Below, one piece after another: positions 7,359-15,457 of a stretch of 17,892 bases of DNA (the first letter of the stretch is position 1; each line of letters opens with the position of its first letter). Source of the DNA: JBFHKO01 sp041595355 (GTDB lineage: Bacteria; Pseudomonadota; Gammaproteobacteria; Enterobacterales; Aeromonadaceae); the NCBI GenBank assembly GCA_041595355.1, contig JBFHKO010000029.1, forward strand, positions 1-17,892, read 5' to 3'. The notes below the pieces were generated by a model that made no database searches, had not been told where the DNA came from, and saw only the letters and a list, made by a program, of their open reading frames with translations. The translations under genes and the position numbers were made by a program.

Positions 7359-8615
7359 ATGAAAGCCTTTTCCTATACCCTGCTGGCCACCCTCATCGCC
7401 GGCGCATCTGCGCAGGCCATGGCGGCACCGACCGAGATCAAGGTGTGGCGGCATGACACCGGAGCCAAGGAGATCGGCGCCTCCAAGGCCGCGGTCGAGC
7501 GGTTCAACAAGAGCCAGAACGAGTACAAGGTGGTGATGGAGCTGATCCCGGAGGGGGCCTACACCGAGACCATCAATGCCGCGGCCCTGGCCGGCAAGCT
7601 GCCCTGCGCCCTGGACATGGATCAGCCGGTGGTGCCGAACTTCGCCTGGGCCGGCAACCTGGAACCCCTGGAAGGGCTGGTGGATGCCAAGCTGCTCTCC
7701 GAGATCAACTCGGTGGGCAAGGGCACCTACAAAGGCAAGGTCTACTCCGTCGGCCAGTACGATGTCTCCCTGACCCTGTTCACCCGCCAGAGCACCCTCG
7801 ACAAGTACGGCATCCGCAAGGCGACCCTTGACAAGCCGTACACCAAGGAGGAGTTCGAGGCCATCATGGCCAAGATCAAGGCCAGCGGCGACTTCCTCTA
7901 TCCGTTCGACATCAATACCAGCTGGAGTGGCGAATGGGCCTCCTACGGCTTTGGCCCCCTGCTGCAGAGCTTCGGTGGTGATCAGATCAACCGCCAGAAC
8001 TACCTGGAGTCCGAAGGGATACTGAACGGCAAGGAGGCGCTGGCCTGGGGCAGTTGGATGAAGTCCCTGGTGAGCAACAAGTACATCGATCGCAAGCCCA
8101 CCGATGACAAGGGCTTCCTGCAGGGCAAGGTGGCGATCCACTACAACGGCTCCTGGGCCGTGGGTGACTACACCGAGGCGCTGGGTGACGACCTGGTGTT
8201 CATGCCGCCTCTGGATCTGGGCCAGGGGCCCGTGGTGGGCGGCGGCTCCTGGCACTGGGGTATCAGCAAGTCCTGCGCCAACAAGGAGGGTGCAGCCAAG
8301 TTCGTGAGCTTCCTGATGCAGCCGGAGGAGATCGCGGCCATGTCCAATGCCACCAGCCTGTTGCCCAACTCCGAGGCGGCCGCGGCCCTGACCGAGCATT
8401 TCAAGGAGGGCGGCAAGTGGCGTCTGTTCTACGAATTCTCCAAGCGCTACGCCAAGATGCGCCCGGAGACCCCGGCCTATCCGGTGATCAGCAGCAGCTT
8501 CGAGAAGGCCACCAACGACATCCTCGATGGTCGTGAGCCTCAGGATGCGCTGGATGATGCGGTCAGCACCATAGAGCGCAACATCGAAGACAACAACGGT
8601 TACGGCTTCAAGTAA
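7359..8615 (+). CDS. Periplasmic sugar-binding protein of a CUT1-family ABC importer (sucrose suspected)
   Basis: This is a 418-residue extracellular solute-binding protein family 1 member (MalE-like). The signal peptide MKAFSYTLLATLIAGASAQAM ends at an AMA site before APTEIKVWRHDTG, and the mature N-terminus (IKVW) is typical of sugar-binding proteins. PEGAYTETINAAALAGKLPC followed by DQPVVPNFAWAGNL corresponds to the conserved first lobe. ATG 7359 is chosen over an upstream TTG because AGAGGAG (7346-7352) lies 6 nt before it and the signal peptide then starts correctly. It is the first gene of the transport operon. The substrate is inferred from the co-located GH32 hydrolase and amylosucrase, both of which act on sucrose. 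Related disaccharides or short fructans remain possible. Confidence 0.87.
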   Translation: MKAFSYTLLATLIAGASAQAMAAPTEIKVWRHDTGAKEIGASKAAVERFNKSQNEYKVVMELIPEGAYTETINAAALAGKLPCALDMDQPVVPNFAWAGNLEPLEGLVDAKLLSEINSVGKGTYKGKVYSVGQYDVSLTLFTRQSTLDKYGIRKATLDKPYTKEEFEAIMAKIKASGDFLYPFDINTSWSGEWASYGFGPLLQSFGGDQINRQNYLESEGILNGKEALAWGSWMKSLVSNKYIDRKPTDDKGFLQGKVAIHYNGSWAVGDYTEALGDDLVFMPPLDLGQGPVVGGGSWHWGISKSCANKEGAAKFVSFLMQPEEIAAMSNATSLLPNSEAAAALTEHFKEGGKWRLFYEFSKRYAKMRPETPAYPVISSSFEKATNDILDGREPQDALDDAVSTIERNIEDNNGYGFK

Positions 8616-8624
8616 TCACCAGCC

Positions 8625-8644
8625 GGCCCGCCGCAAGGCGGGCC
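8625..8644 (+). other. Stem-loop between binding protein and first permease gene
   Basis: GGCCCGCC-GCAA-GGCGGGCC forms a perfect 8-bp GC stem closed by a GNRA-type tetraloop, 10 nt after the binding-protein stop codon. No T-run follows, so full termination is unlikely. Such structures after binding-protein genes commonly protect the upstream message from 3' decay, giving more binding protein than permease. Confidence 0.65.
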
Positions 8645-8672
8645 ATTCTGCTGCTCGTAAGGGAAGTAAATC

Positions 8673-9791
8673 ATGAGCCATTCCACATTGACCCACCCGC
8701 AGCCGCTTGCGCGCGCCAAGGGCGGTGACAGCCTGATGCGCCGGCAGCGCTTCTATGGCTGGCTGCTGGGCAGTCCGGCGTTTCTGGGGCTGATATTGTT
8801 CATCCTGGTGCCCTTCGTCATGGCCATAGTGATGTCGTTCACCAACCAGCGCCTGCTGTCACCCAATCCGACCGAAGGGGTGGGGCTGCGCAACTACGAC
8901 CGCCTGATGGCGGTGACCTGGCTGACCCAGGAAGCCCAGCGTGACCCGGCGGGCATGCTGCAGCTGGATGCCAAGGGCGCGCCTCAGTTCGAACGCCTGC
9001 GGAGCGTGCTGCGCGCCAATCCCGAATACAAGGGCTACCGCGAACTGACCACCCTCACCTTCAGCGAGTCGCAGGTGGTGCTGCTGGCCAAGGATCCGCT
9101 GTTCATCAAGTCGTTTATCAACACCCTCAAGTTTGCGGTGCTGGTCATCCCGCTGCAGTGCGGGGCGGCCCTGCTGCTGGCGCTGCTGGTGAATATGGGC
9201 ATCAAGGGCACCAACTTCTTCCGCACGGCCTATTTTGCCCCCGTGGTGACCTCCATGGTGGTGGTCTCCATCGTCTGGACCTTCCTCTATCACAAGGACA
9301 TCGGGCTGGTTAACGAGTTTCTGAGTGCCATCTCCTTCGGCCTCATCGGCAAGATTGACTGGCTGGGGAGTGCCGCCTGGTCGATGCCGGCCATCGTCAT
9401 CATGTCCGCCTGGCAGGGCGCCGGTTACCAGATGCTGATCTTTCTCGCCGGCCTGCAGAACATCTCCGAGGATCTCTACGAGGCGGCCTCTCTGGATGGC
9501 GCCAACGCCTGGCAGAAATTCGTGCATGTCACCCTGCCGGGGCTGCGCAACACCACCATCTTCGTGATCATTTCCACCACCATAGCGGCCTTCGGTCTGT
9601 TCACCCAGGTGGATGTCATGACCCAGGGCGGCCCGGCGGACTCCACCTCCACCGTCATGTATCACGCGGTGCGCAAGGGTTTCCGCGAGCAGGATATCGG
9701 CTACGGCGCCACCATCAGCGTGGTCTACTTCCTGGTGATCCTGGCCATCGCCATGGGTCAGAAATACTACTTCGACAAGCGGGGGAAATAA
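8673..9791 (+). CDS. Sugar ABC transporter permease, MalF-type
   Basis: This is a 372-residue inner-membrane permease of the binding-protein-dependent family. A cytoplasmic N-terminus of about 28 residues precedes the first helix (LLGSPAFLGLILFILVPFVM). A sizeable periplasmic segment (about 60-145) separates it from the remaining helices, as in MalF-like subunits. The coupling loop LYEAASLDGANAWQKF with VTLPGL follows (about 268-291), which is the EAA motif that docks on the ATPase. AAGGGAAG lies a few bases before ATG 8673. The next gene starts 2 nt after its stop codon, so the two permeases should be made together as the heterodimeric channel. Confidence 0.88.
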   Translation: MSHSTLTHPQPLARAKGGDSLMRRQRFYGWLLGSPAFLGLILFILVPFVMAIVMSFTNQRLLSPNPTEGVGLRNYDRLMAVTWLTQEAQRDPAGMLQLDAKGAPQFERLRSVLRANPEYKGYRELTTLTFSESQVVLLAKDPLFIKSFINTLKFAVLVIPLQCGAALLLALLVNMGIKGTNFFRTAYFAPVVTSMVVVSIVWTFLYHKDIGLVNEFLSAISFGLIGKIDWLGSAAWSMPAIVIMSAWQGAGYQMLIFLAGLQNISEDLYEAASLDGANAWQKFVHVTLPGLRNTTIFVIISTTIAAFGLFTQVDVMTQGGPADSTSTVMYHAVRKGFREQDIGYGATISVVYFLVILAIAMGQKYYFDKRGK

Positions 9792-9793
9792 GC

Positions 9794-10696
9794 ATGGCCG
9801 CAACTTCTTCACAAATGGTGGATCCGCGCTTCATCTACAAGCGCATCCTCAGCTACGCGGGGCTGATGTTGCTGGCTTACATCTTCCTGTTCCCGCTGCT
9901 GTTCATGGTCATCTCCTCCTTCAAGCCGGAGCAGCAGATCTTCGCCGACCTGTTCTCCATCCGTGCCCTGCTGCCGGTGGGGGACGTGTCATTCGCCAAC
10001 TATGTCTCGGTGTTCGAGAAGAGCGCCATCGAGACCATGTTCGTCAACTCGGTGCTCATCACCGGCTCGACGGTGCTGCTGGGGCTGCTGTTCAACAGCA
10101 TGTGTGCCTACTCCCTGGCGCGGCTGCGCTGGAAGGGGCAGCAGCTGGTGCTGGCCTCCATCATCGCCCTGCTGATCATTCCCTTCGAGGCCATCTCGGT
10201 ACCGCTGCTGATGCTGGTGGCGCACCTGCCCTGGATTGGCTGGGAAAACGGCCAGGTGATCATCGAAAACTCCTGGCTGAATACCCTGCATGTGCAGATA
10301 TTGCCGATGGTGGCCAATGCCTTCTCCATCTTCCTGTTCTACCAGTTCTTCCGTGACATTCCGAAGGACTTCGACGAGGCGGCGGCCATCGACGGCGCCA
10401 CGCCCTGGCAGATCTACTGGAAGGTGATAGTGCCCATGTCCGGGCCGGTGTTTGCCACCGTGGCGATACTGCAGTTCCTCAACATGTGGAACCAGTACCT
10501 GTGGCCCATCATGGTGGTCCAGGGCGAAGCCGCGCGACCGCTGCAGCCGGGCATCCAGCAGTTCTTCGGCACCACCACCGAGTGGGGTGAAATCATGGCC
10601 TATGCCAGCATGGTGACCATCCCCGTTCTTGTCGTATTCCTGCTGTTCCAGAAGCGCTTCGTGCGCAGCATGGCCAGCGCCGGCGTCAAGGGCTAA
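9794..10696 (+). CDS. Sugar ABC transporter permease, MalG-type
   Basis: This is a 300-residue permease with about six membrane helices, starting LMLLAYIFLFPLLFMVISSFKP near residue 24, a hallmark of MalG-like proteins. The EAA coupling loop is clear: DFDEAAAIDGATPWQIYWKV with IVPMSGP (about 192-218). It is the partner of the upstream MalF-type subunit, only 2 nt away, and is followed 10 nt later by the GH32 gene. Its C-terminus is basic (QKRFVRSMASAGVKG), as is common for these subunits. Length and motif spacing are normal, with no sign of decay. Confidence 0.88.
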   Translation: MAATSSQMVDPRFIYKRILSYAGLMLLAYIFLFPLLFMVISSFKPEQQIFADLFSIRALLPVGDVSFANYVSVFEKSAIETMFVNSVLITGSTVLLGLLFNSMCAYSLARLRWKGQQLVLASIIALLIIPFEAISVPLLMLVAHLPWIGWENGQVIIENSWLNTLHVQILPMVANAFSIFLFYQFFRDIPKDFDEAAAIDGATPWQIYWKVIVPMSGPVFATVAILQFLNMWNQYLWPIMVVQGEAARPLQPGIQQFFGTTTEWGEIMAYASMVTIPVLVVFLLFQKRFVRSMASAGVKG

Positions 10697-10706
10697 AGGA
10701 GCCAGC

Positions 10707-12173
10707 ATGTTGTCAGAAAAGCATTATCGTCCTCTTGTTCACTTCAGCCCCGCCTTCGGCTGGCTGAATGATCCCAACGGCCTGGTCTACAAGGACGGCG
10801 AGTTTCACCTCTTCTATCAGTACCACCCCCATGACAGCGTCTGGGGCCCCATGCACTGGGGGCACGCGGTGAGCCAGGACCTGCTGGCCTGGCGCCACCT
10901 CCCCATCGCCCTGAGCCCGGATGCCCAGGGGCAGTGCTTCTCCGGCACCGCCACCCTGGATGCCGACGACAAGTCGGGTCTGTTCGGCGGCCAGCCGGGT
11001 CTGCTGGCCTACTACACCATCGCCGGGGCGCAGCTGCCTGGCGAGCCGGAGTTCAATCAGAGCCAGGGACTGGCCTATAGCCGCGACAATGGCCGTCACT
11101 GGCACAAATACGCCGGCAATCCGGTGGTGAAAAACCCGGGGCTGCTGGATTTTCGCGACCCCAAGGTGTTCTGGCACGCGCCCAGCGGCCACTGGATCAT
11201 GCTGGTGACCCTGGGGCAGAAGGTGGGCATCTACCGCTCCCTGGATGCCATCAACTGGACGTTCAGCTCCGAGTTCGGCGAGGGCGTGGGTGCCCATGAC
11301 GAGCGCGCCTGGGAGTGCCCGGATCTGTTCGAGCTGCAGGTGGAAGGGCAGACCGAGCGCCGCTGGGTGCTGATAGTGGGGGTACAGCGTCAGGCCTATG
11401 TGTCTGGCTCCGGCACCCAGTACTTCATCGGTCACTTCGATGGCGAGCGCTTCATCAACGACAACCCGGCGGAGACGGTGCTGTGGCTGGACTACGGGCG
11501 CGATTTCTATGCCTGCCAGACCTGGGCCGACGTGCCTGCGAGCGATGGCCGGCGTCTGGCCCTGAGCTGGATGAGCTGCTGGCCCTACGCCAACTTTGTG
11601 CCGACCCAGAGCTGGCGCTCGCTGATGACCCTGCCCCAGACGCTGGACCTGCGTGCCACCGCCGATGGGCTGCGGCTGCACCGCGGTTTCGTGGCCGAGC
11701 TGGACGAGCTGCAGCAGGCCAGCGAGCCGCTGGCGCAGGGGCGCCGCCAGGGCCCGGGGCCGCTGTTCCAGGCCCGCTGGCCGGGAGCGGCGCGGTTGAC
11801 CCTCAACCTGTCGCTGGAAGAGGGGACCACGGTGCGCCTGACGCCCTTTGCCGAGGCGGTGTTCGAGCTCAGTTGCCAGGACGGCCAGCTGAGCCTGCGC
11901 AGCAGCCGCAGCGGCGCCATCGGGGTCGCCGAATACGATACGCACTATCCCCATGACTTCAGCGTGGCGCTGGGCGCCAACCGCCCCCTCAGCCTGGATC
12001 TGCTGCTGGACCGCTGCTCCAGCGAGCTGCTGGTGGATGCGGGGCGTTACGCCATCAGCAACCTGGTGTTTTCCGCCCAGGGGCCAACGCATCAATTGTC
12101 CGCCGAGCTGCTTGCCGGCGCCGTCACCCTTCATGAGGGCCAGTGGCATACCCTGGCTCAACCCAGCGAATAA
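10707..12173 (+). CDS. Glycoside hydrolase family 32: sucrose hydrolase / beta-fructosidase
   Basis: This is a 488-residue enzyme with no signal peptide, so it is probably cytoplasmic and cleaves sugar after import. The three GH32 catalytic motifs are present: WLNDPNG with nucleophile Asp22, FRDPK with transition-state stabiliser Asp151, and WECPD with acid/base Glu203. FSGTAT near 78-83 is another family hallmark. After the five-bladed propeller (to about residue 330) comes a beta-sandwich domain ending in LLVDAGRYAISNLVF. ATG 10707, with AGGAG 5 nt before it, gives the standard N-terminus; a longer in-frame start at 10629 would overlap the permease and is rejected. Because the importer is an ABC system and not a PTS, the substrate should be free sucrose, not sucrose-6-phosphate. 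Activity on short fructans or raffinose-type sugars is possible. Confidence 0.92.
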   Translation: MLSEKHYRPLVHFSPAFGWLNDPNGLVYKDGEFHLFYQYHPHDSVWGPMHWGHAVSQDLLAWRHLPIALSPDAQGQCFSGTATLDADDKSGLFGGQPGLLAYYTIAGAQLPGEPEFNQSQGLAYSRDNGRHWHKYAGNPVVKNPGLLDFRDPKVFWHAPSGHWIMLVTLGQKVGIYRSLDAINWTFSSEFGEGVGAHDERAWECPDLFELQVEGQTERRWVLIVGVQRQAYVSGSGTQYFIGHFDGERFINDNPAETVLWLDYGRDFYACQTWADVPASDGRRLALSWMSCWPYANFVPTQSWRSLMTLPQTLDLRATADGLRLHRGFVAELDELQQASEPLAQGRRQGPGPLFQARWPGAARLTLNLSLEEGTTVRLTPFAEAVFELSCQDGQLSLRSSRSGAIGVAEYDTHYPHDFSVALGANRPLSLDLLLDRCSSELLVDAGRYAISNLVFSAQGPTHQLSAELLAGAVTLHEGQWHTLAQPSE

Positions 12174-12184
12174 GGACTACCGAC

Positions 12185-13312
12185 ATGGCTAATCTGGCTC
12201 TCAAAAAAGTGATCAAGCGCTTCGACGAGGTGCAAACCATCCACGGCGTGGATCTGGACATCAAGCACGGCGAGTTCGTGGTCTTTGTCGGCCCCTCCGG
12301 CTGCGGCAAGTCCACCCTGCTGCGCATGATCGCCGGCCTGGAAACCATCACCGACGGCGAGGTGATCATCGACGACCAGGTGGTCAACGATGTGTCGCCC
12401 TCGGATCGCGGCATCGCCATGGTGTTCCAGTCCTATGCCCTCTATCCCCACATGACGGTGCGCGACAACATGAGCTTCGGGCTGCGTCTGGCCAAGAAGA
12501 GCAAGGAGGAGATCAAGGAGCGCATCGACGAGGCGGCACGCATCCTCAAGCTGGAACCGCTGCTGGATCGTCTGCCCAAGCAGCTCTCCGGCGGTCAGCG
12601 CCAGCGGGTGGCCATCGGGCGCACCATAGTGCGCAACCCCAAGGTGTTCCTGTTCGATGAGCCGCTCTCCAACCTGGATGCCGAGCTGCGGGTACAGATG
12701 CGGGTCGAGATCTCCAAGCTGCACGAGCAGCTCGGCAACACCATGGTCTATGTGACCCACGATCAGGTGGAGGCCATGACCATGGCCGACAAGATAGTGG
12801 TGCTGCGCGATGGCCGGGTCGAGCAGGTGGGCGCGCCTCTGGAGCTCTATCACAACCCGGTCAACCAGTTCGTGGCCGGCTTCATCGGCTCGCCGCGCAT
12901 GAACTTCCTGAATGCCAAGGTCACGGCCCTGCAGGGTAATACGGCCAGCCTGCTGCTGACCGGCGGCGAGGAGTTCAACCTGACCCTGGACAGACCGGTG
13001 AAGGTGGGCGATGTGCTGCTGATGGGCATCCGTCCCGAGCACCTGCAGGTGGGCGAGCCGGGCGATGTCGAAATTGGCCTCATCGTGGATGTGGTCGAGG
13101 CCCTGGGTGGCAGCACCTTCGCCTACACCCAGTATGCGGGGGAAGATCAGGTGACCGTGGTCACTGACGGCAGCCATGTGATCCCGCGCGGCAAGGGCAT
13201 GCAGGTCAGCTTCAAGCTGGAGCATGTGCACCTGTTCGACGTCGCCGATGGCCGCAGTCTGCTGCAGCAGCAGAAGCAGCCCCGCGTGACCCAGATACTG
13301 GCCGTTGCCTGA
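12185..13312 (+). CDS. Sugar ABC transporter ATPase, MalK/UgpC/MsmX family
   Basis: This is a 375-residue ATPase energising the sugar importer. Intact motifs are Walker A GPSGCGKST (36-44), Q-loop Gln82 in MVFQSYALYPHMTVRDN, signature LSGGQRQR (134-141), Walker B VFLFDE (154-159) with PLSNLDAELR, and switch His192 in YVTHDQVEAMT. Residues from about 235 form the MalK-type TOBE/OB regulatory domain, with MGIRPEHL. ATG 12185 lies 11 nt after the GH32 stop, whose TAAGGA also provides the Shine-Dalgarno. It is distinct from the iron ATPase at 4681 (NLDAELR versus NIDSQVR). It completes the importer encoded from 7359, and a terminator follows. Confidence 0.9.
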   Translation: MANLALKKVIKRFDEVQTIHGVDLDIKHGEFVVFVGPSGCGKSTLLRMIAGLETITDGEVIIDDQVVNDVSPSDRGIAMVFQSYALYPHMTVRDNMSFGLRLAKKSKEEIKERIDEAARILKLEPLLDRLPKQLSGGQRQRVAIGRTIVRNPKVFLFDEPLSNLDAELRVQMRVEISKLHEQLGNTMVYVTHDQVEAMTMADKIVVLRDGRVEQVGAPLELYHNPVNQFVAGFIGSPRMNFLNAKVTALQGNTASLLLTGGEEFNLTLDRPVKVGDVLLMGIRPEHLQVGEPGDVEIGLIVDVVEALGGSTFAYTQYAGEDQVTVVTDGSHVIPRGKGMQVSFKLEHVHLFDVADGRSLLQQQKQPRVTQILAVA

Positions 13313-13328
13313 CAGCGCCATTCGCCGG

Positions 13329-13345
13329 CCGGCCCGTCGGGCCGG
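13329..13345 (+). other. GC-rich hairpin after the ATPase gene
   Basis: CCGGCCCG-T-CGGGCCGG is an almost perfect palindrome 16 nt after the ATPase stop codon, with no T-run. It is the first of three hairpins in the 147-bp gap before the amylosucrase gene. Confidence 0.5.
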
Positions 13346-13362
13346 TCAGCCGGCAGGGGATG

Positions 13363-13401
13363 AAACGACCGCGAATTCTGGCGGTCGTTTTTGCCTTTTT
13401 T
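13363..13401 (+). terminator. Rho-independent terminator of the sugar transport operon
   Basis: AAACGACCGC (13363-13372) and GCGGTCGTTT (13381-13390) form a perfect 10-bp stem with an 8-nt loop. T5 (13388-13392), GCC and a further T6 (13396-13401) follow. The position, 50 bp after the ATPase gene and 58 bp before amylosucrase, suggests partial termination between importer and amylosucrase expression. Confidence 0.75.
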
Positions 13402-13410
13402 GCGTGTGTA

Positions 13411-13429
13411 CGGCCCGGCTCCCGGGCCG
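13411..13429 (+). other. Hairpin directly upstream of amylosucrase
   Basis: CGGCCCGG-CTC-CCGGGCCG is a strong 8-bp stem with a 3-nt loop, followed by GAAAAAAGATAATAAT, then the ribosome binding site. It does not end in T residues in the + direction, so it is not an ordinary terminator. It may lie in the spacer of a weak promoter (GATAAT at 13437-13442) or influence amylosucrase translation. Confidence 0.45.
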
Positions 13430-13459
13430 GAAAAAAGATAATAATCAGCGAGGTGAAAC

Positions 13460-15391
13460 ATGGCGGTAAACAAGCAGCAGCTGCTGCACGAGATGGTGGC
13501 CCGGCTGGCGCAGCGGCATTCCGGCCAGGACCTCTCCCTGTTCATGGTGCGCCTGGGCGCCCATTACGAGACGCTGTTCGCGCGCTTCATGCGCCTGTAC
13601 GGCGAGCGGGCCGACTGCCGCGAGCAGCTGGATGCGCTGCTGGATGCGCTGGTGCAGATGTACCTGGAGCGCGAGCCCGAATTGCGCGCCCTGGACCGGG
13701 AGCGGGAGCAGACTCCGGGCTGGTTCATGAGCCCCAACTGGGTGGCCACCATGCTGTATGTGGATCGTTTCAGCGGCGATCTGCGCGGCTTCATGGACAA
13801 GATTGACTACCTGGAGGAGCTGGGCGTCAACTATGTGCACCTGATGCCGCTGCTGGGCATGCCCGAGAGCGCCAACGATGGCGGCTACGCGGTCAGCGAC
13901 TACCGCAGCGTGGATAAGCGGTTCGGCTCCATGGCCGATCTGCGCAGTATTGCCAAGACCTTCCGCGACAAGAAGATGCTGCTGGAGCTGGATCTGGTGC
14001 TCAACCACACCGCCGATCAGCACGAGTGGGCCCAGAAGGCCCTGCAGGGCGAGCGCGAGTACCAGGACATGTACTACATGTACGACGACCGCAGCCTCCC
14101 CGACGCCTTCGAGCAGACCCTGCCGGAGATCTTCCCGGAAAATGCCCCCGGCAACTTCACCTTCCTGCCCGCCATCAACAAGTGGGTGTTCACCGTCTTC
14201 AACACCTACCAATGGGATCTCAACTACACCAATCCCAGGGTGTTCATCGAGATGACCAAGATACTGCTCAACCTGGCCAACCAGGGGGTGGATATCCTGC
14301 GTCTGGATGCGGTGGCCTTCATGTGGAAGCAGCTCGGCACCCAGAGCCAGAATCTCGAGGAAGCCCACCTGCTGCTGCAGCTGTTCAAGGCCTGCACCAA
14401 GATTGCCGCCCCCGGCGTGGTGTTCAAGGCCGAGGCAATAGTGCAGCCCGCCGAGATCGTCAAATACCTGGGCGGCGGCGATGTCGACGAGTGTGAAATC
14501 GCCTACAACGCCTCCTACATGGTCTACCTCTGGGATGCCATGGCCACCCAGAACAAGCGCATTCTCGAAAGCGGCCTCAAGGCGATACCGCGCCTGCCCA
14601 AGGGCAGCACCTGGATCAACTACATCCGTTGTCACGACGACATCGGTCTCGGCTATGCCGATCAGGACATCCTCGCGGCCGGTTACCACCCCTTCGACCA
14701 CCGCCAGTTCATGATCTCCTACTATGTGGGCGAACATGCGGGCAGCCCGGCCAAGGGGCAGCGTTTCATGTACAACCCCAAGACCCGGGACGCGCGCATC
14801 ACCGGCTCCACCGCCGCCCTGCTGGGGCTGGAGACGGGGCTGGAGCAGAACAACGCCGAGCTCATCGAACTGGCCATCGGCAAGATCTTGCTGATGCACA
14901 GCGGCATCATGTCCTTCGGTGGCATACCCCTGGTCTACTACGGTGACGAGGTGGCCTGCCTCAACGACTACTCGTTCCTCGAGGATGCCACCAAGCAGGA
15001 TGACAACCGCTGGCTCAACCGCCCGCGCATCGACTGGGACAAGGTGGAGCGGCGCCGGCAGCCCGGCAGCATCGAGCAGCGGGTGTTCGATGGCCTCAAG
15101 CGCATGATCGCCCTGCGCAAGTCCATCCCCGAGTTTCACAACGAAAACGACTACCAGCTGGTGGAAAATGACAATCCCCAGGTGTTCTCTTTCCTGCGCG
15201 AGAAGAACTGGCAGAAGACCCTGGTGCTGATGAACGTCTCGGCGCAGCCCCAGTGGCTGAGCCACACCCTTCTGGAGCAGACCGGCCTGGGTCACCATGT
15301 TTATGATCGCTACAGCGAGCAGGATGTGGGGCTGGAGGGCGGCGGCCTGACCCTGGCGCCTTACCAGTTCCTGTGGCTGAGGCCGCGCTGA
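13460..15391 (+). CDS. Amylosucrase (GH13), sucrose to alpha-1,4-glucan
   Basis: This is a 643-residue enzyme of the amylosucrase type. It transfers glucose from sucrose to a growing alpha-1,4-glucan and releases fructose. The helical N-terminal domain (1 to about 85) and the sequence QTPGWFMSPNWVATMLYVDRF are typical of amylosucrases and absent from ordinary amylases. Catalytic GH13 residues are present: nucleophile Asp283 in ILRLDAVAF, acid/base Glu325 in VFKAEAIV and the third carboxylate Asp393 in RCHDDIG, plus LNHTADQHEW around His183. There is no signal peptide, so it is cytoplasmic. GAGGTG (13450-13455) lies 4 nt before ATG 13460. It is separated from the transport operon by a terminator-like hairpin and has its own terminator. 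Related families are sucrose hydrolase (same fold, no polymer) and trehalose synthase; the close motif match favours amylosucrase or sucrose hydrolase. Confidence 0.9.
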   Translation: MAVNKQQLLHEMVARLAQRHSGQDLSLFMVRLGAHYETLFARFMRLYGERADCREQLDALLDALVQMYLEREPELRALDREREQTPGWFMSPNWVATMLYVDRFSGDLRGFMDKIDYLEELGVNYVHLMPLLGMPESANDGGYAVSDYRSVDKRFGSMADLRSIAKTFRDKKMLLELDLVLNHTADQHEWAQKALQGEREYQDMYYMYDDRSLPDAFEQTLPEIFPENAPGNFTFLPAINKWVFTVFNTYQWDLNYTNPRVFIEMTKILLNLANQGVDILRLDAVAFMWKQLGTQSQNLEEAHLLLQLFKACTKIAAPGVVFKAEAIVQPAEIVKYLGGGDVDECEIAYNASYMVYLWDAMATQNKRILESGLKAIPRLPKGSTWINYIRCHDDIGLGYADQDILAAGYHPFDHRQFMISYYVGEHAGSPAKGQRFMYNPKTRDARITGSTAALLGLETGLEQNNAELIELAIGKILLMHSGIMSFGGIPLVYYGDEVACLNDYSFLEDATKQDDNRWLNRPRIDWDKVERRRQPGSIEQRVFDGLKRMIALRKSIPEFHNENDYQLVENDNPQVFSFLREKNWQKTLVLMNVSAQPQWLSHTLLEQTGLGHHVYDRYSEQDVGLEGGGLTLAPYQFLWLRPR

Positions 15392-15410
15392 GGCGCCGCC
15401 CCCGGCCAGG

Positions 15411-15441
15411 ACGGGCCCTCCACTGGAGGGCCCGTTTTTTT
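15411..15441 (+). terminator. Rho-independent terminator after amylosucrase
   Basis: ACGGGCCCTCCA (15411-15422) and TGGAGGGCCCGT (15424-15435) are perfect inverted copies around a single C, so the usable stem is about 10 bp. The T-run covers 15435-15441. It starts 20 nt after the amylosucrase stop codon. Confidence 0.9.
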
Positions 15442-15457
15442 ATGCGCCCGAGCCGGC

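Noticed and set aside
10629..10706. Longer GH32 start at 10629
   Set aside because: It overlaps the permease 3' end, adds an Arg/Ser/Ala-rich segment unlike any GH32 N-terminus and lacks the good AGGAG found before ATG 10707.
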